A DNA stretch of 64,000 nt from Paramesorhizobium leguminum (GTDB taxonomy: Bacteria; Pseudomonadota; Alphaproteobacteria; Rhizobiales; Rhizobiaceae). Below are positions 1-7,713 of this stretch, one piece after another (the stretch's first letter is position 1; every line of letters begins with the position of its first letter). Position numbers and translations under genes: made by a program. Below the pieces are notes generated by a model. It was not told the DNA's origin, did not search any database, and worked only from the letters and a program-made list of their open reading frames with translations. The stretch is taken from positions 186,001-250,000 of the forward strand of contig NZ_QJTF01000001.1 of NCBI RefSeq assembly GCF_003217235.1, read 5' to 3'.

Positions 1-1
1 C

Positions 2-100
2 TTCGACTACGTGCCGCCCAAGCGGACTTACCAGGAAGTATCGCCGGGCCATTTCGTTCAGGACACGGCCTCGGCATGGGATGAGCGCCTTACGGCTTGA
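2..100 (+). CDS. 3' end of an unidentified gene (partial)
   Basis: The window opens inside a reading frame that closes with TGA at 98-100. The last 32 residues can be read and include the stretch YVPPKRTYQEVSPGHFVQDT. It converges on the AraC-type gene that follows on the other strand, with only 4 bases between their stops. I do not recognise the family from this tail, and the rest lies outside the window. Codon composition is like its neighbours, which supports a real gene end. Confidence 0.5.
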   Translation, partial: FDYVPPKRTYQEVSPGHFVQDTASAWDERLTA

Positions 101-104
101 TGGC

Positions 105-998
105 TCAAGCCACAGTCGCCATCGTGGCTTTCGCTTCCCTTTTATCGCGCACCGGCGGCAGGCCGAACATGCGGGCATATTCGCGGGTGAATTGCGGCAC
201 GCTCTCATAGCCGACGGTGAAGGCCGCGCTGCTTGCCGGCATCTGCTCAGCCAGCATCAGCCGCCTTGCCTCGATCAGGCGCAATTGCTTCTGGAATTGC
301 AGCGGTGAAAGAGACGTCACGGCGCGAAAATGCTGGTGGAAGGAGGAGGGGCTCATCCCGGCCACCGCCGCCAGACGCTCGATCCGCAAAGGCTGAGCGA
401 ATTCGGCCCGCAGCATTGCAACCGCGCGCGCCACGCGCTGCACATGGCCATCCGGCCACCCAAGGCGCCGGATGGCCGCTCCATGCCGTCCGGCCAGCAG
501 CCAATAGTGCATCTCGCGCACCAATTGTGCCTGCAATACCGGAATGGATGCCGGGCGGTCGATAAGCCGCATCAGGCGCAACGCCGCGTCGGCAACGTCC
601 GCCTCGGTCGGCTCCACCTGCACGGGCGACATGCCGGCTTGTTCGGGCACGGCCTTCATCTCCGCCATCAGATCCGCGATAACAGCCGGATCGAGCTCCA
701 GCACCAGCGAGAGATAGGGCGCGACGGGGCTCGCCCGCGTGATCTGGCTCACCGTCGGCACGTCAGCCGCGATCAGCAATGAATCCCCGGCGGAAAATGC
801 AAATGCCTGCGCTCCCATCGCGACATGCTTGGCTCCCTGCAGCACGAGGCAGGCGAGGGGGCGGGAAACCGCGTATTCGAGGCCGCTTGGGATGGTGGCC
901 CGCACGAGCATCAAACCGGGGATCGGCGTTCGCGCGATGCCGGCGCTGTCGGCATGGGTTTCGGCATAGCGGCGAGCGGTATCGAGCAGCATGGTCAT
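105..998 (-). CDS. AraC family transcriptional regulator
   Basis: This 297-residue protein is a probable DNA-binding regulator. The N-terminal about 190 residues match the AraC_N effector-sensing domain (conserved RPLACLVLQGAK region near residue 48). The C-terminal about 100 residues form the double helix-turn-helix of AraC/XylS proteins, recognised by LAAVAGMSPSSFHQHFRAVT and the second helix region VGYESVPQFTREYARMFG. It is transcribed away from the SDR gene at 1185, with a P1 palindrome in the shared intergenic space. Regulators of this subclass often control a neighbouring oxidoreductase, so the SDR is a plausible target; that is inference. The start at 998 gives the usual family length. 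Confidence 0.9.
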   Translation of the reverse strand: MTMLLDTARRYAETHADSAGIARTPIPGLMLVRATIPSGLEYAVSRPLACLVLQGAKHVAMGAQAFAFSAGDSLLIAADVPTVSQITRASPVAPYLSLVLELDPAVIADLMAEMKAVPEQAGMSPVQVEPTEADVADAALRLMRLIDRPASIPVLQAQLVREMHYWLLAGRHGAAIRRLGWPDGHVQRVARAVAMLRAEFAQPLRIERLAAVAGMSPSSFHQHFRAVTSLSPLQFQKQLRLIEARRLMLAEQMPASSAAFTVGYESVPQFTREYARMFGLPPVRDKREAKATMATVA

Positions 999-1124
999 GA
1001 AACAAGCTTACCCCACCGCTGCCGGCAATGCACCTGCTTTGGAGGATTAGGCAAGGAATGGCGAGGTTTCGGCAACAAAGCGCGGCGCGCATGGTCGATA
1101 GGAGTCCTGCATTCTTTTCCAACC

Positions 1125-1167
1125 GCATGATCTTATCCAAAAAGTCTGCAACTTTTTGGGATCATGC
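1125..1167 (-). repeat. P1 palindromic repeat
   Basis: This is a 43-base element with near-perfect dyad symmetry, in inverted orientation relative to most other copies here. On the minus strand it begins GCATGATCCC and ends GATCATGC, with a short central loop. It lies directly upstream of the SDR ribosome binding site at about 1173. Further P1 copies occur at 36804, 42902, 50274, 50639, 50755, 51973 and three times at 60801-60951. Confidence 0.9.
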
Positions 1168-1184
1168 TCGACAGGAGTTCCAGC

Positions 1185-1940
1185 ATGACCAAAATTGCTC
1201 TCATCACCGGCGCCAGCCGCGGCCTTGGCCGCAACACCGCGCTCAGCATTGCGCGCGGCGGCGGCGATGTCATCATCACCTATCAAAGCCGGCGTGAGGA
1301 TGCCGATAGCGTCGTCGCGGAAATCGAGGCCATGGGCCGCCGGGCGCTCGCCTTCCAATTGGACATGAGCGATGTCGCCGCCTTCGCGCCCTTTGCCGAG
1401 CGCCTGCGCGTCGCGCTGCGCGAAACTTGGGGCCGCGAGACATTCGACCATCTGGTCAACAATGCCGGCCATGGCGATTTCGCCCTCATCGGCGAAACCA
1501 CCGAAGAACAGTTCGACCGGCTGGTCGACGTTCATTTCAAGGGCGTGTTCTTCCTGACGCAGGCGCTGTTGCCGCTGATCGCGGATGGTGGCCGCATCGT
1601 CAATCTGTCCACCGGACTGACCCGGATTACCGCGCCCGGCTGGTCCGCCTATGCGGCGGTGAAGGGCGCTATCGAGGTGCTGAGCCGCTACATGGCGAAG
1701 GAACTGGGCAGCCGCGGCATCGCCGTCAACACGGTGGCGCCGGGGGCGATCGAAACCGATTTCTTCGGCGGCGCCGTTCGCGATACGCCGGATTTTAACA
1801 AGCTCTTCGCCGAAATGACGGCGCTTGGACGGGTGGGCGTGCCTGCAGATATCGGCCCTATGATCGCAAGCTTGCTCACGCAGGATAATCGCTGGATCAA
1901 TGCCCAGCGCATCGAAGTGTCCGGCGGCCAGGGCATCTGA
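1185..1940 (+). CDS. SDR family NAD(P)-dependent oxidoreductase
   Basis: A 251-residue short-chain dehydrogenase/reductase. It shows the cofactor motif TGASRGLG near residue 9, the NNAG motif near residue 97, a serine in the NLSTG strand, and the catalytic Y-x-x-x-K as YAAVKGA. The C-terminus has the usual VSGGQGI. I chose ATG 1185 because AGGAG lies 7 bases upstream and the Rossmann strand follows at once; an upstream ATG at 1164 falls inside the P1 repeat. The substrate is unknown. The divergent AraC regulator may control it. Confidence 0.9.
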   Translation: MTKIALITGASRGLGRNTALSIARGGGDVIITYQSRREDADSVVAEIEAMGRRALAFQLDMSDVAAFAPFAERLRVALRETWGRETFDHLVNNAGHGDFALIGETTEEQFDRLVDVHFKGVFFLTQALLPLIADGGRIVNLSTGLTRITAPGWSAYAAVKGAIEVLSRYMAKELGSRGIAVNTVAPGAIETDFFGGAVRDTPDFNKLFAEMTALGRVGVPADIGPMIASLLTQDNRWINAQRIEVSGGQGI

Positions 1941-1960
1941 CGGAAGCGGTGGCTCGGAAT

Positions 1961-2071
1961 GCCCCTCATCCGCCTGCCGGCACCTTCTCCCCGCATACGG
2001 GGAGAAGGAAGAAGCGGCAACGTCGACGTCCCCCTCGCCCCGCTTGCGGGGAGAGGGTAAGGGTGAGGGGC
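1961..2071. repeat. P2 palindromic element
   Basis: This element of about 110 bases has arms that pair (GCCCCTCATCCGCC... with ...GGTAAGGGTGAGGGGC) and inner hairpins around CTCCCCGC. It fills the gap between the SDR and alanine dehydrogenase genes. Other members are at 35476-35593 (intergenic) and 22412-22564 (inside cydC). Confidence 0.85.
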
Positions 2072-2167
2072 TAGTTCATGCCCAGCGCGCATTATTGGAA
2101 ACTTCCGCCGCTGCTCCTATCTTTCTAATCAGGAAATCCCTCTGAAGAACGACAAGGAGAAGACGTG

Positions 2168-3283
2168 ATGCGCGTCGGCTGCCCCAAGGAAATCAAGGAT
2201 CATGAATATCGCGTCGGCCTCACGCCGGGGGCCGTGCGCGAATATGTTGCGCATGGCCATGAGGTCATCGTCCAGTCCGGTGCCGGAGCGGGAATTGGTG
2301 CCGACGATGATGCCTACAAGGCGGCGGGCGCAAAGGTGGTCAGGAGCGCCGAAGAAATCTTCAAGCAGTCCGACATGATCGTGAAGGTCAAGGAGCCGCA
2401 GCCATCGGAGTGGGCGCAACTGCGCGAAGGGCAGATACTCTATACCTACCTGCACCTGGCTCCCGATCCCGAACAGGCCAAGGGGCTGCTCGCATCGGGC
2501 GTCACCGCAATCGCCTATGAAACCGTGACCGATGACCATGGCGGCCTGCCGCTGCTCGCTCCGATGTCCGAGGTCGCCGGACGGCTTGCGATACAGGCCG
2601 GCGCGACGGCTCTGCAGAGGGCCAATGGCGGGCGCGGTATCCTGCTGGGCGGCGTGCCGGGCGTTCTCCCCGGCAAGGTTACGATCATCGGCGGCGGGGT
2701 CGTCGGCATCAATGCGGCCATGATGGCGACTGGTCTTGGCGCCGACGTCACCATTCTCGACCGCTCAATCCCGCGGCTGCGCGTACTCGATGACCTCTTC
2801 CGTGGCCGCGTCCACACCCGTTACTCAACCATCGAAGCGCTGGACGAGGAAATTTTCTCAGCCGACCTCGTTGTCGGGGCCGTGCTGGTTCCCGGCGCGG
2901 CGGCGCCCAAGCTCGTCACGCGTGAAATGCTATCAGGCATGAAAAAGGGCGCCGTCATCGTTGATGTCGCCATCGACCAGGGCGGATGCTTCGAAACATC
3001 CCACGCGACGACCCATTCCGAGCCGATCTACGAGGTCGACGGCATCATCCATTATTGCGTCGCCAATATGCCGGGCGCCGTGCCGGTTACGTCGACCCAG
3101 GCGCTCAACAACGCCACGCTGCAATACGGGCTGCAACTGGCGGATCGCGGCATCAAGGCGCTGGTCGACAACCCGCATCTGCGCAACGGCCTCAATGTGC
3201 ATAAGGGCCGCATCACCAATCGCCCCGTGGCGGAAGCGCTCGGCCTTGATATGATGGAAGCGGAGACGATCCTCGCGGCCTGA
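2168..3283 (+). CDS. ald: Alanine dehydrogenase
   Basis: This 371-residue protein should catalyse the NAD-dependent conversion of L-alanine to pyruvate and ammonia in the cytoplasm. The length is standard for Ald. The N-terminus carries the family signature around the substrate arginine (KEIKDHEYRVGLTP), the lysine region VKVKEPQ and the histidine of YTYLHLAPDPEQ. A glycine-rich NAD site (GGGVVGINAAMMATGLGADV) follows near residue 178, and the late signature MPGAVPVTST is present. ATG 2168 has AAGGAG 8 bases upstream; a GTG lies one codon earlier. It stands alone, with no adjacent Lrp-type regulator. Confidence 0.96.
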   Translation: MRVGCPKEIKDHEYRVGLTPGAVREYVAHGHEVIVQSGAGAGIGADDDAYKAAGAKVVRSAEEIFKQSDMIVKVKEPQPSEWAQLREGQILYTYLHLAPDPEQAKGLLASGVTAIAYETVTDDHGGLPLLAPMSEVAGRLAIQAGATALQRANGGRGILLGGVPGVLPGKVTIIGGGVVGINAAMMATGLGADVTILDRSIPRLRVLDDLFRGRVHTRYSTIEALDEEIFSADLVVGAVLVPGAAAPKLVTREMLSGMKKGAVIVDVAIDQGGCFETSHATTHSEPIYEVDGIIHYCVANMPGAVPVTSTQALNNATLQYGLQLADRGIKALVDNPHLRNGLNVHKGRITNRPVAEALGLDMMEAETILAA

Positions 3284-3297
3284 CCGTCTGAATAGGC

Positions 3298-3504
3298 TCA
3301 CAGCCACTGCTGGGATTTCGACCAGTCGTCCACCTGCTGCCGGGCCGCTTCCTTGGCTATTCCGTAACGCTCCTGAATCCGGCCAACCAGCTGATCGCGG
3401 TTGCCCGCGATGCGGTCGATGTCGTCGTCTGTAAGGTCGCCCCATTGTTCGCGGACCTTGCCCCGAACCTGTTTCCATTGCCCTGCGATTTGATCCCAGT
3501 TCAT
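3298..3504 (-). CDS. CsbD family stress-response protein
   Basis: This 68-residue hydrophilic protein begins MNWDQIAGQWKQVRGKVREQ, the hallmark of the CsbD/YjbJ family, and keeps the WGDLTDDD and GN-x-x-x-L-x-G-x-I-Q motifs. CsbD-like proteins are abundant under general stress in many bacteria, but their molecular role is not settled. ATG 3504 is preceded on the minus strand by AAAAAGGAGA at good spacing. It is a single gene, convergent with ald and separated from it by 14 bases. Confidence 0.92.
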   Translation of the reverse strand: MNWDQIAGQWKQVRGKVREQWGDLTDDDIDRIAGNRDQLVGRIQERYGIAKEAARQQVDDWSKSQQWL

Positions 3505-3793
3505 CTCAATTCTCCTTTTTAGGGTTGGTTTATCGAAAGAACGATTTGCCATCCGGCGGGTTCCATGCCCATTCTGCTGGGAATTCTCGAACAGGTTTTT
3601 CCGCCATGTCACCGCCTCATCGCGGAGTGGAGAAATTTTTTCTCTAATTAAACAAGTAAAGCGATTCAAATTCCAATTTTTGGTGTGATTAGAAAACCAT
3701 TCGCGTTTCCTTCCTGCTATGGTTTTGTCATCTTCTGGGTTCCATGCAATTGAACCGGCTCCTCACAAGCCGAAATTCTCAGGATCGCAAATT
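3505..3793. other. Intergenic region between divergent genes
   Basis: This stretch of 289 bases separates the CsbD-like gene from the ABC importer. It is AT-rich around 3640-3700, as expected for divergent promoters, but I see no convincing operator, RNA structure or additional reading frame. Confidence 0.4.
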
Positions 3794-4564
3794 ATGAAAC
3801 GCTTGATTTCGCTGCTCGTCGCCGGCGCCTTGCAAGTTCTGGTGCTCTCTCCCGCTTCCGCCGCCGATCTCGCCCAGATCAAATCTTCGGGCGTTTTCCG
3901 CATCGGCACCGAAGGCACCTATGCGCCCTTCACCTATCATGACGATACGGGCAAGCTCGTCGGTTTCGACGTGGAGATCGGCGAGGCGATCGCCAAGCAG
4001 CTTGGCGTCAAGGCGCAGTTCCTGGAAGGCCGCTGGGACGGGCTTATCGCAGGTCTTGATGCCGACCGCTACGATGCCGTCATCAACCAGGTGGGCATCA
4101 CCGACGAGCGCAAGAAGAAATATGATTTCTCCGATCCGTACATCGCCTCCAAGGCGGTCCTGATCGTCAGCGGCGATAACACCGATATCAAGAGCTTCGC
4201 CGATCTGAAGGGCAAGAAGGCGGCGCAGTCGCTGACCAGCAATTTCGGCAAGTTGGCGTCGTCCAACGGCGCCGAGCTCGTCGGTACGGATGGATTCGAC
4301 CAGTCGATCCAGCTCGTTCTCAACGGCCGCGCCGATGCGACCGTCAATGACAGCCTCTCCTTCCTCGACTTCAAGAAGCACAAGCCCGATGCCAATGTGA
4401 AGATCGTCGCCACCGAGGCCAATGCGGATTATTCCGGCGTGATCATCAACAAGAACCAGCCGGAACTGCTCGCCGCCCTCAATGAGGCGATCAAGGCGAT
4501 CAAGGCCGACGGCACGTACCAGAAAATTTCCGATAAATATTTCGGACAGGACGTTTCGAAGTAA
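3794..4564 (+). CDS. Amino acid ABC transporter substrate-binding protein
   Basis: A 256-residue periplasmic receptor of the polar amino acid family (SBP_bac_3, FliY/GlnH type). Residues 1-23 form a signal peptide ending ASA. The mature part opens with the family pattern GVFRIGTEGTYAPFTYHDDT and GFDVEIGEAIAKQLG, and contains the R-x-x-K and DFSDPY-like element YDFSDPYIASK. It is first in a binding protein-permease-ATPase cluster. A terminator hairpin and a long palindrome separate it from the permease, so it is probably made in excess of the membrane parts. The ligand cannot be told from sequence; the permease type suggests cystine or another polar amino acid. Confidence 0.92.
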   Translation: MKRLISLLVAGALQVLVLSPASAADLAQIKSSGVFRIGTEGTYAPFTYHDDTGKLVGFDVEIGEAIAKQLGVKAQFLEGRWDGLIAGLDADRYDAVINQVGITDERKKKYDFSDPYIASKAVLIVSGDNTDIKSFADLKGKKAAQSLTSNFGKLASSNGAELVGTDGFDQSIQLVLNGRADATVNDSLSFLDFKKHKPDANVKIVATEANADYSGVIINKNQPELLAALNEAIKAIKADGTYQKISDKYFGQDVSK

Positions 4565-4584
4565 GTTCGGGTTTGCGCATGAGA

Positions 4585-4617
4585 GACCGGCCGGTTTTAT
4601 GGACTGGTCGGTTTTTC
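4585..4617 (+). terminator. Intra-operon terminator/attenuator
   Basis: A GC-rich stem (ACCGGCC paired with GGTCGGT, one G-U pair) is followed by TTTTT at 4612-4616. It lies 20 bases after the binding protein gene and upstream of the permease gene, so it would reduce transcription into the permease. Confidence 0.6.
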
Positions 4618-4640
4618 TATGTAGAGGCTGTGGCAGCGTA

Positions 4641-4763
4641 GAGGCATGGATTCCTGTGACAAGCACAGGAATGACGACAGTTTGGCTGTAAATGGCCAAT
4701 CGTCTGGGGTAGCGATATATCCAAATCCGTCATTCCTGTGCTTGTCACAGGAATCCATGCCTC
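4641..4763. repeat. P8 element with perfect 36-bp inverted repeats
   Basis: Positions 4641-4676 and 4728-4763 are exact reverse complements of each other (36 bases), separated by 51 bases. The arms begin GAGGCATGGATTCCTGTG. It lies between the binding protein and the permease genes of one importer. No transposase or flanking duplication is visible, so it looks like a non-autonomous palindromic element. Confidence 0.9.
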
Positions 4764-4848
4764 GACATTACCACCGGAACACGGTTCAGATTAATATAGG
4801 GAGCGATTCCATCAGGAGCCGTTCTACGGAGCACTGGAGATCACGTCC

Positions 4849-5529
4849 TTGCCTAACTGGCTACAGCTCATGCTGGAATCGCTCGGGCCGCTCTTGTCGG
4901 CGGCCTTGTGGTTTACCGCCCCCTTGACGCTCCTTTCCTTCGCCCTGGGGCTTGCCCTGGGGCTGGTCGTCGCGCTCATCCGCCTGTTCGGGCCGCGCCC
5001 GCTGGTAGCGCTCGTGCGCTTCTATGTCTGGATTATCAGGGGCACCCCGCTGCTGGTGCAGCTTTTCCTGATCTTCTATGGCCTGCCCGCCGCCGGCATC
5101 GTGCTGAACGCCTTTCCCGCCGCGCTCATCGGCTTCACGCTGAATGTCGGCGCCTATACGTCGGAAATCATCCGTGCCGCGATCAGCTCGGTGCCGAAGG
5201 GCCAGTGGGAAGCGGCCTATTCCATCGGCATGACGTGGTCGCAGGCCATGCGCCGCACGGTTCTGCCGCAGGCCGCGCGCGTCGCCGTGCCGCCGCTTTC
5301 CAATACCTTCATCTCGCTGGTCAAGGACACGTCGCTCGCCGCCGCCATCACCGTGCCGGAGCTGTTCATGGCGGCGCAGCGCATCGTCGCCACCACCTAT
5401 GAGCCGCTGATCCTCTATATCGAGGCCGCGATCATCTATCTGGCGATGAGTTCTGTTCTTTCCCATCTGCAGGTCCGGCTCGAAAAGCGGCTGGGGCGCT
5501 ATGGCGGTTTCATTGAGGCGCGGTCATGA
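4849..5529 (+). CDS. Amino acid ABC transporter permease
   Basis: A 226-residue inner-membrane permease of the HisM/GlnP family with about five membrane segments. The cytoplasmic EAA loop, which docks the ATPase, is seen as EAAYSIGMTWSQAMRRTVLP near residue 123. The N-terminal RGTPLLVQLF motif is also typical. The start appears to be TTG 4849, with GGAG 9 bases upstream. The first ATG (4870) would remove part of the N-terminal region and has no comparable ribosome site. It overlaps the ATPase gene by ATGA, indicating translational coupling. Confidence 0.93.
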   Translation: MPNWLQLMLESLGPLLSAALWFTAPLTLLSFALGLALGLVVALIRLFGPRPLVALVRFYVWIIRGTPLLVQLFLIFYGLPAAGIVLNAFPAALIGFTLNVGAYTSEIIRAAISSVPKGQWEAAYSIGMTWSQAMRRTVLPQAARVAVPPLSNTFISLVKDTSLAAAITVPELFMAAQRIVATTYEPLILYIEAAIIYLAMSSVLSHLQVRLEKRLGRYGGFIEARS

Positions 5530-6302
5530 TCGGCTTGGAAAATATCGTAAAGAATTTCGGCGACCTGACCGTTCTGAAAGGGGTGACCCTCGCCATGAAC
5601 GAGGGGAGCGTCACCGCTCTGGTCGGCCCTTCCGGCGGGGGGAAGAGCACCCTCCTGCGCTGCATCAACCTGCTCGAAATCCCGACCTCAGGCGAATTGC
5701 GCATTGGTAACGACCGGATCGATTTCCAGCCGGGCAAGCGCCCCGCCACCGCCGATATCCAGCGCATTCGCCGCCAGACCGGCATGGTTTTCCAGAATTT
5801 CCAGCTTTTCCCGCATCGCACCGCGATAGAAAACGTCATGGAAGGCCCGGTTGCCGTACTGAAATGGCCGGTCGCCCGCGCCCGCGAACATGCGATGATG
5901 CTGCTCGAAAAGGTCGGGATGGCGCACAAGGCCGATGCCTGGCCGTCAACGCTCTCCGGCGGCCAGCAGCAGCGCGTCGCCATCGCCCGCGCGCTCGCCA
6001 TGTCACCTAAGGTCCTGCTGTGCGATGAGCCGACTTCGGCGCTTGACCCGGAACTGGCGCAGGAAGTGGTGGATGTGCTGAGCAAACTGGCGAGCGAAGG
6101 CACCACCATGGTCATCGCCACGCACGATCTGCGGCTGGCCAAGACGACCGCCCATGAAGCGGTCTTCCTCGATGGTGGCGTGGTGGTGGAAAAAGGCCCC
6201 GCGCGGCAACTTTTCAGCAATCCCGAGCACGAACGCACCAAGCGCTTCATCGCCACGCTGACGCAGGAAGCGGCGCTGGTGAAGGAGGGGGAGGGGATAT
6301 AG
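5526..6302 (+). CDS. Amino acid ABC transporter ATP-binding protein
   Basis: A 258-residue ATPase of the GlnQ/HisP type that powers the importer. It has Walker A GPSGGGKST near residue 36, a Q-loop in TGMVFQNFQLFPH, the signature LSGGQQQRVAIARAL, Walker B VLLCDEPTSALDPE and the H-loop ATHD. Its start overlaps the permease stop (ATGA at 5526-5529). It is the last gene of the importer, followed by a toxin-antitoxin pair with its own promoter region. Confidence 0.95.
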   Translation: MIGLENIVKNFGDLTVLKGVTLAMNEGSVTALVGPSGGGKSTLLRCINLLEIPTSGELRIGNDRIDFQPGKRPATADIQRIRRQTGMVFQNFQLFPHRTAIENVMEGPVAVLKWPVARAREHAMMLLEKVGMAHKADAWPSTLSGGQQQRVAIARALAMSPKVLLCDEPTSALDPELAQEVVDVLSKLASEGTTMVIATHDLRLAKTTAHEAVFLDGGVVVEKGPARQLFSNPEHERTKRFIATLTQEAALVKEGEGI

Positions 6303-6330
6303 CCTCTTGGTGCTGCTGTTGTTAACACAC

Positions 6331-6368
6331 TTGATAACGGGCAAAAAATAGACTAAGTTTAGCAAACT
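6331..6368 (+). promoter_or_regulatory. Candidate promoter/operator of the Phd-PIN pair
   Basis: TTGATA at 6331 and TAAGTT at 6354 are spaced by 17 bases. A short dyad, AGTTT-AGC-AAACT (6356-6368), overlaps the -10 region. This arrangement suits autorepression by the antitoxin encoded 16 bases downstream. Inferred from sequence only. Confidence 0.4.
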
Positions 6369-6384
6369 AAGTCAGGATCATACC

Positions 6385-6630
6385 ATGCAGACCGTCAATA
6401 TCCACGAGGCCAAGACGCATCTTTCGCGCCTCATAGATAAAGCAGCTAAAGGCGAGCCTTTCATCATCGCCAAATCGGGGAAGCCTATGGTGAAGGTCGT
6501 CGCCATCAATGCCCCCGCCACCAGTGAAACCCGTCGTGTCGGGTTCTTGGATGGTCATTTTTCCATTCCGGACGATTTCGATGATATGGGGCGTGAGGAT
6601 ATCGAGGAACTATTCGGCGGCAAGGAATGA
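6385..6630 (+). CDS. Type II antitoxin, Phd/YefM family
   Basis: This 81-residue protein has the Phd/YefM fold signature: MQTVNIHEAKTHLSRLID at the N-terminus, followed by GEPFIIAKSGKPMVKV. The C-terminal half, rich in acidic residues (DFDDMGREDIEELF), is expected to wrap around and block the toxin. It overlaps the PIN toxin gene by ATGA (6627-6630), the standard coupled arrangement. The N-terminal domain would bind the operator upstream. Confidence 0.93.
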   Translation: MQTVNIHEAKTHLSRLIDKAAKGEPFIIAKSGKPMVKVVAINAPATSETRRVGFLDGHFSIPDDFDDMGREDIEELFGGKE

Positions 6631-7013
6631 AGTTTCTACTGGACACGCATCTGTTGCTTTGGGCTGTTGCGAAATCCAAAAAACTGCCGCCTGCGGCGCG
6701 CTCCGAAATCGAAAACCTCGACAATGAACTTCTGTTTAGCGCTGCGAGCCTTTGGGAAGTGGCCATCAAACGCGGACTTGGCCGTGCGGACTTTACCATT
6801 GATCCCCGTCTGCTGCGCCGGGGCCTAATCGATAACGGCTATCTCGAACTCCCCGTTACAAGTGAGCACGCTGTCGCGGTGGATGGGTTGCCACCCATTC
6901 ACAAAGATCCTTTTGACCGGCTCCTCATCGCTCAATCAATCGTGGAAGGCATTACGCTTCTGACCCTGGACGAGACGGTCGCTAGGTATCCGGCACCCAT
7001 CCGCCGAATGTGA
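6627..7013 (+). CDS. PIN-domain toxin (VapC-like RNase)
   Basis: A 128-residue PIN-domain protein. The acidic metal-binding residues are present: D6 in MKFLLDTHLLLWA, the glutamate of SLWEVAIKRGLG, the aspartate of KDPFDRLLIAQ and a late aspartate in LTLDETV. Such toxins are site-specific endoribonucleases. Paired with the Phd-type antitoxin just upstream, this is the common Phd/PIN subclass. The catalytic residues are intact, so it is likely active when free. Confidence 0.92.
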   Translation: MKFLLDTHLLLWAVAKSKKLPPAARSEIENLDNELLFSAASLWEVAIKRGLGRADFTIDPRLLRRGLIDNGYLELPVTSEHAVAVDGLPPIHKDPFDRLLIAQSIVEGITLLTLDETVARYPAPIRRM

Positions 7014-7020
7014 TGGAACG

Positions 7021-7314
7021 TCATCTCGGAGGGTTGGAGCGATCTTCGCGCGTATGCCAAATGCGCAATACGTAGATCGTCAACTGCCGGATTTCATAGC
7101 GTATCCCATAATGGCCAACGAGAATTCGCCGGATTTCTCGGGGCTCGAATTCCTCAAGCCGTTCGCCAAGACGCGGGTGTTCGAGCAGGCGCTTTGGCGC
7201 GGCAGTCAATGATTGGACTGTCCGCGCTGCAGCCAAGCGATTGACCGGTGCGAGAAAATCATGCAGGCGACCGAGGTCCGAAACCGCCTCGGTCGTCCAT
7301 TTGATTTCCATCAT
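7021..7314 (-). CDS. RelE/ParE family toxin
   Basis: A 97-residue RelE/ParE-superfamily toxin, recognised from MEIKWTTEAVSDLGRLHDFL at the N-terminus and the late strand pattern IRRILVGHYGIRYEI and VLRIWHTREDR. ParE members act on DNA gyrase and RelE members cleave mRNA; the sequence does not decide which. Its start overlaps the antitoxin stop (ATGATGG at 7314-7308), so the pair is coupled with the antitoxin first. It converges on the PIN toxin gene. Confidence 0.88.
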   Translation of the reverse strand: MMEIKWTTEAVSDLGRLHDFLAPVNRLAAARTVQSLTAAPKRLLEHPRLGERLEEFEPREIRRILVGHYGIRYEIRQLTIYVLRIWHTREDRSNPPR

Positions 7315-7571
7315 AGGGGCCGCTTCAGAGGCTTATCGCTATCGAGGCTGGCGGCCCAGGTTTCGACGGCTTGGTGATCGATAAATTGGCCCTCGTCCAC
7401 GTTCGCCAGAGCCTCCAGCGTCATGCGCCGGCGCTCTTCCTCCTGGTCAACCCAGGCAGACAGCGCCTGCTTGACAACCCAGCCGCGGGAGCGTTCCAAC
7501 CGGGCAGCGATTTCATCCACTTTCTCCGCCAGCGGTCGCGGCACGTGAGCCGTTAAGACTTTTGTTTCCAT
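7311..7571 (-). CDS. Ribbon-helix-helix antitoxin (ParD/CopG-like)
   Basis: An 86-residue protein. Its N-terminus (METKVLTAHVPRPLAEKVDE followed by a basic helix with RSRGWVVKQAL) fits a ribbon-helix-helix DNA-binding domain. The acidic, extended C-terminus would bind the downstream toxin. ATG 7571 has GCGAGG 8 bases upstream; a longer frame from TTG 7592 runs into the putative operator and is less likely. Confidence 0.85.
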   Translation of the reverse strand: METKVLTAHVPRPLAEKVDEIAARLERSRGWVVKQALSAWVDQEEERRRMTLEALANVDEGQFIDHQAVETWAASLDSDKPLKRPL

Positions 7572-7595
7572 CAAAAAACCTCGCCGATTCAAAAC

Positions 7596-7620
7596 TAATC
7601 ATAGTGATTGGGAATGATTA
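7596..7620 (-). promoter_or_regulatory. Candidate operator of the ParDE-like pair
   Basis: A perfect 7-base inverted repeat, TAATCAT-N11-ATGATTA, lies 25 bases upstream of the antitoxin start. Ribbon-helix-helix antitoxins bind such dyads to repress their own operon, so this is the natural autoregulatory site. Confidence 0.5.
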
Positions 7621-7657
7621 AGTCTAGCTGGCCCTCCCGCAGCATCCGATATACAGC

Positions 7658-7693
7658 GAAAAAGCCCGGACGCCTTTTGAGCGCCCGGACTTT
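7658..7693 (-). terminator. Rho-independent terminator of the autotransporter gene
   Basis: On the minus strand the stem AAAGTCCGGGCGC pairs with GCGTCCGGGCTTT (two G-U pairs) around a 7-base loop and ends in TTTTT. It lies about 20 bases after the autotransporter stop codon. Confidence 0.8.
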
Positions 7694-7713
7694 ACCTTCA
7701 GACAGTCACACCA

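Noticed and set aside
4641-4763. Possible insertion sequence with long terminal inverted repeats
   Set aside because: Only 51 bases lie between the arms, with no transposase and no target duplication.
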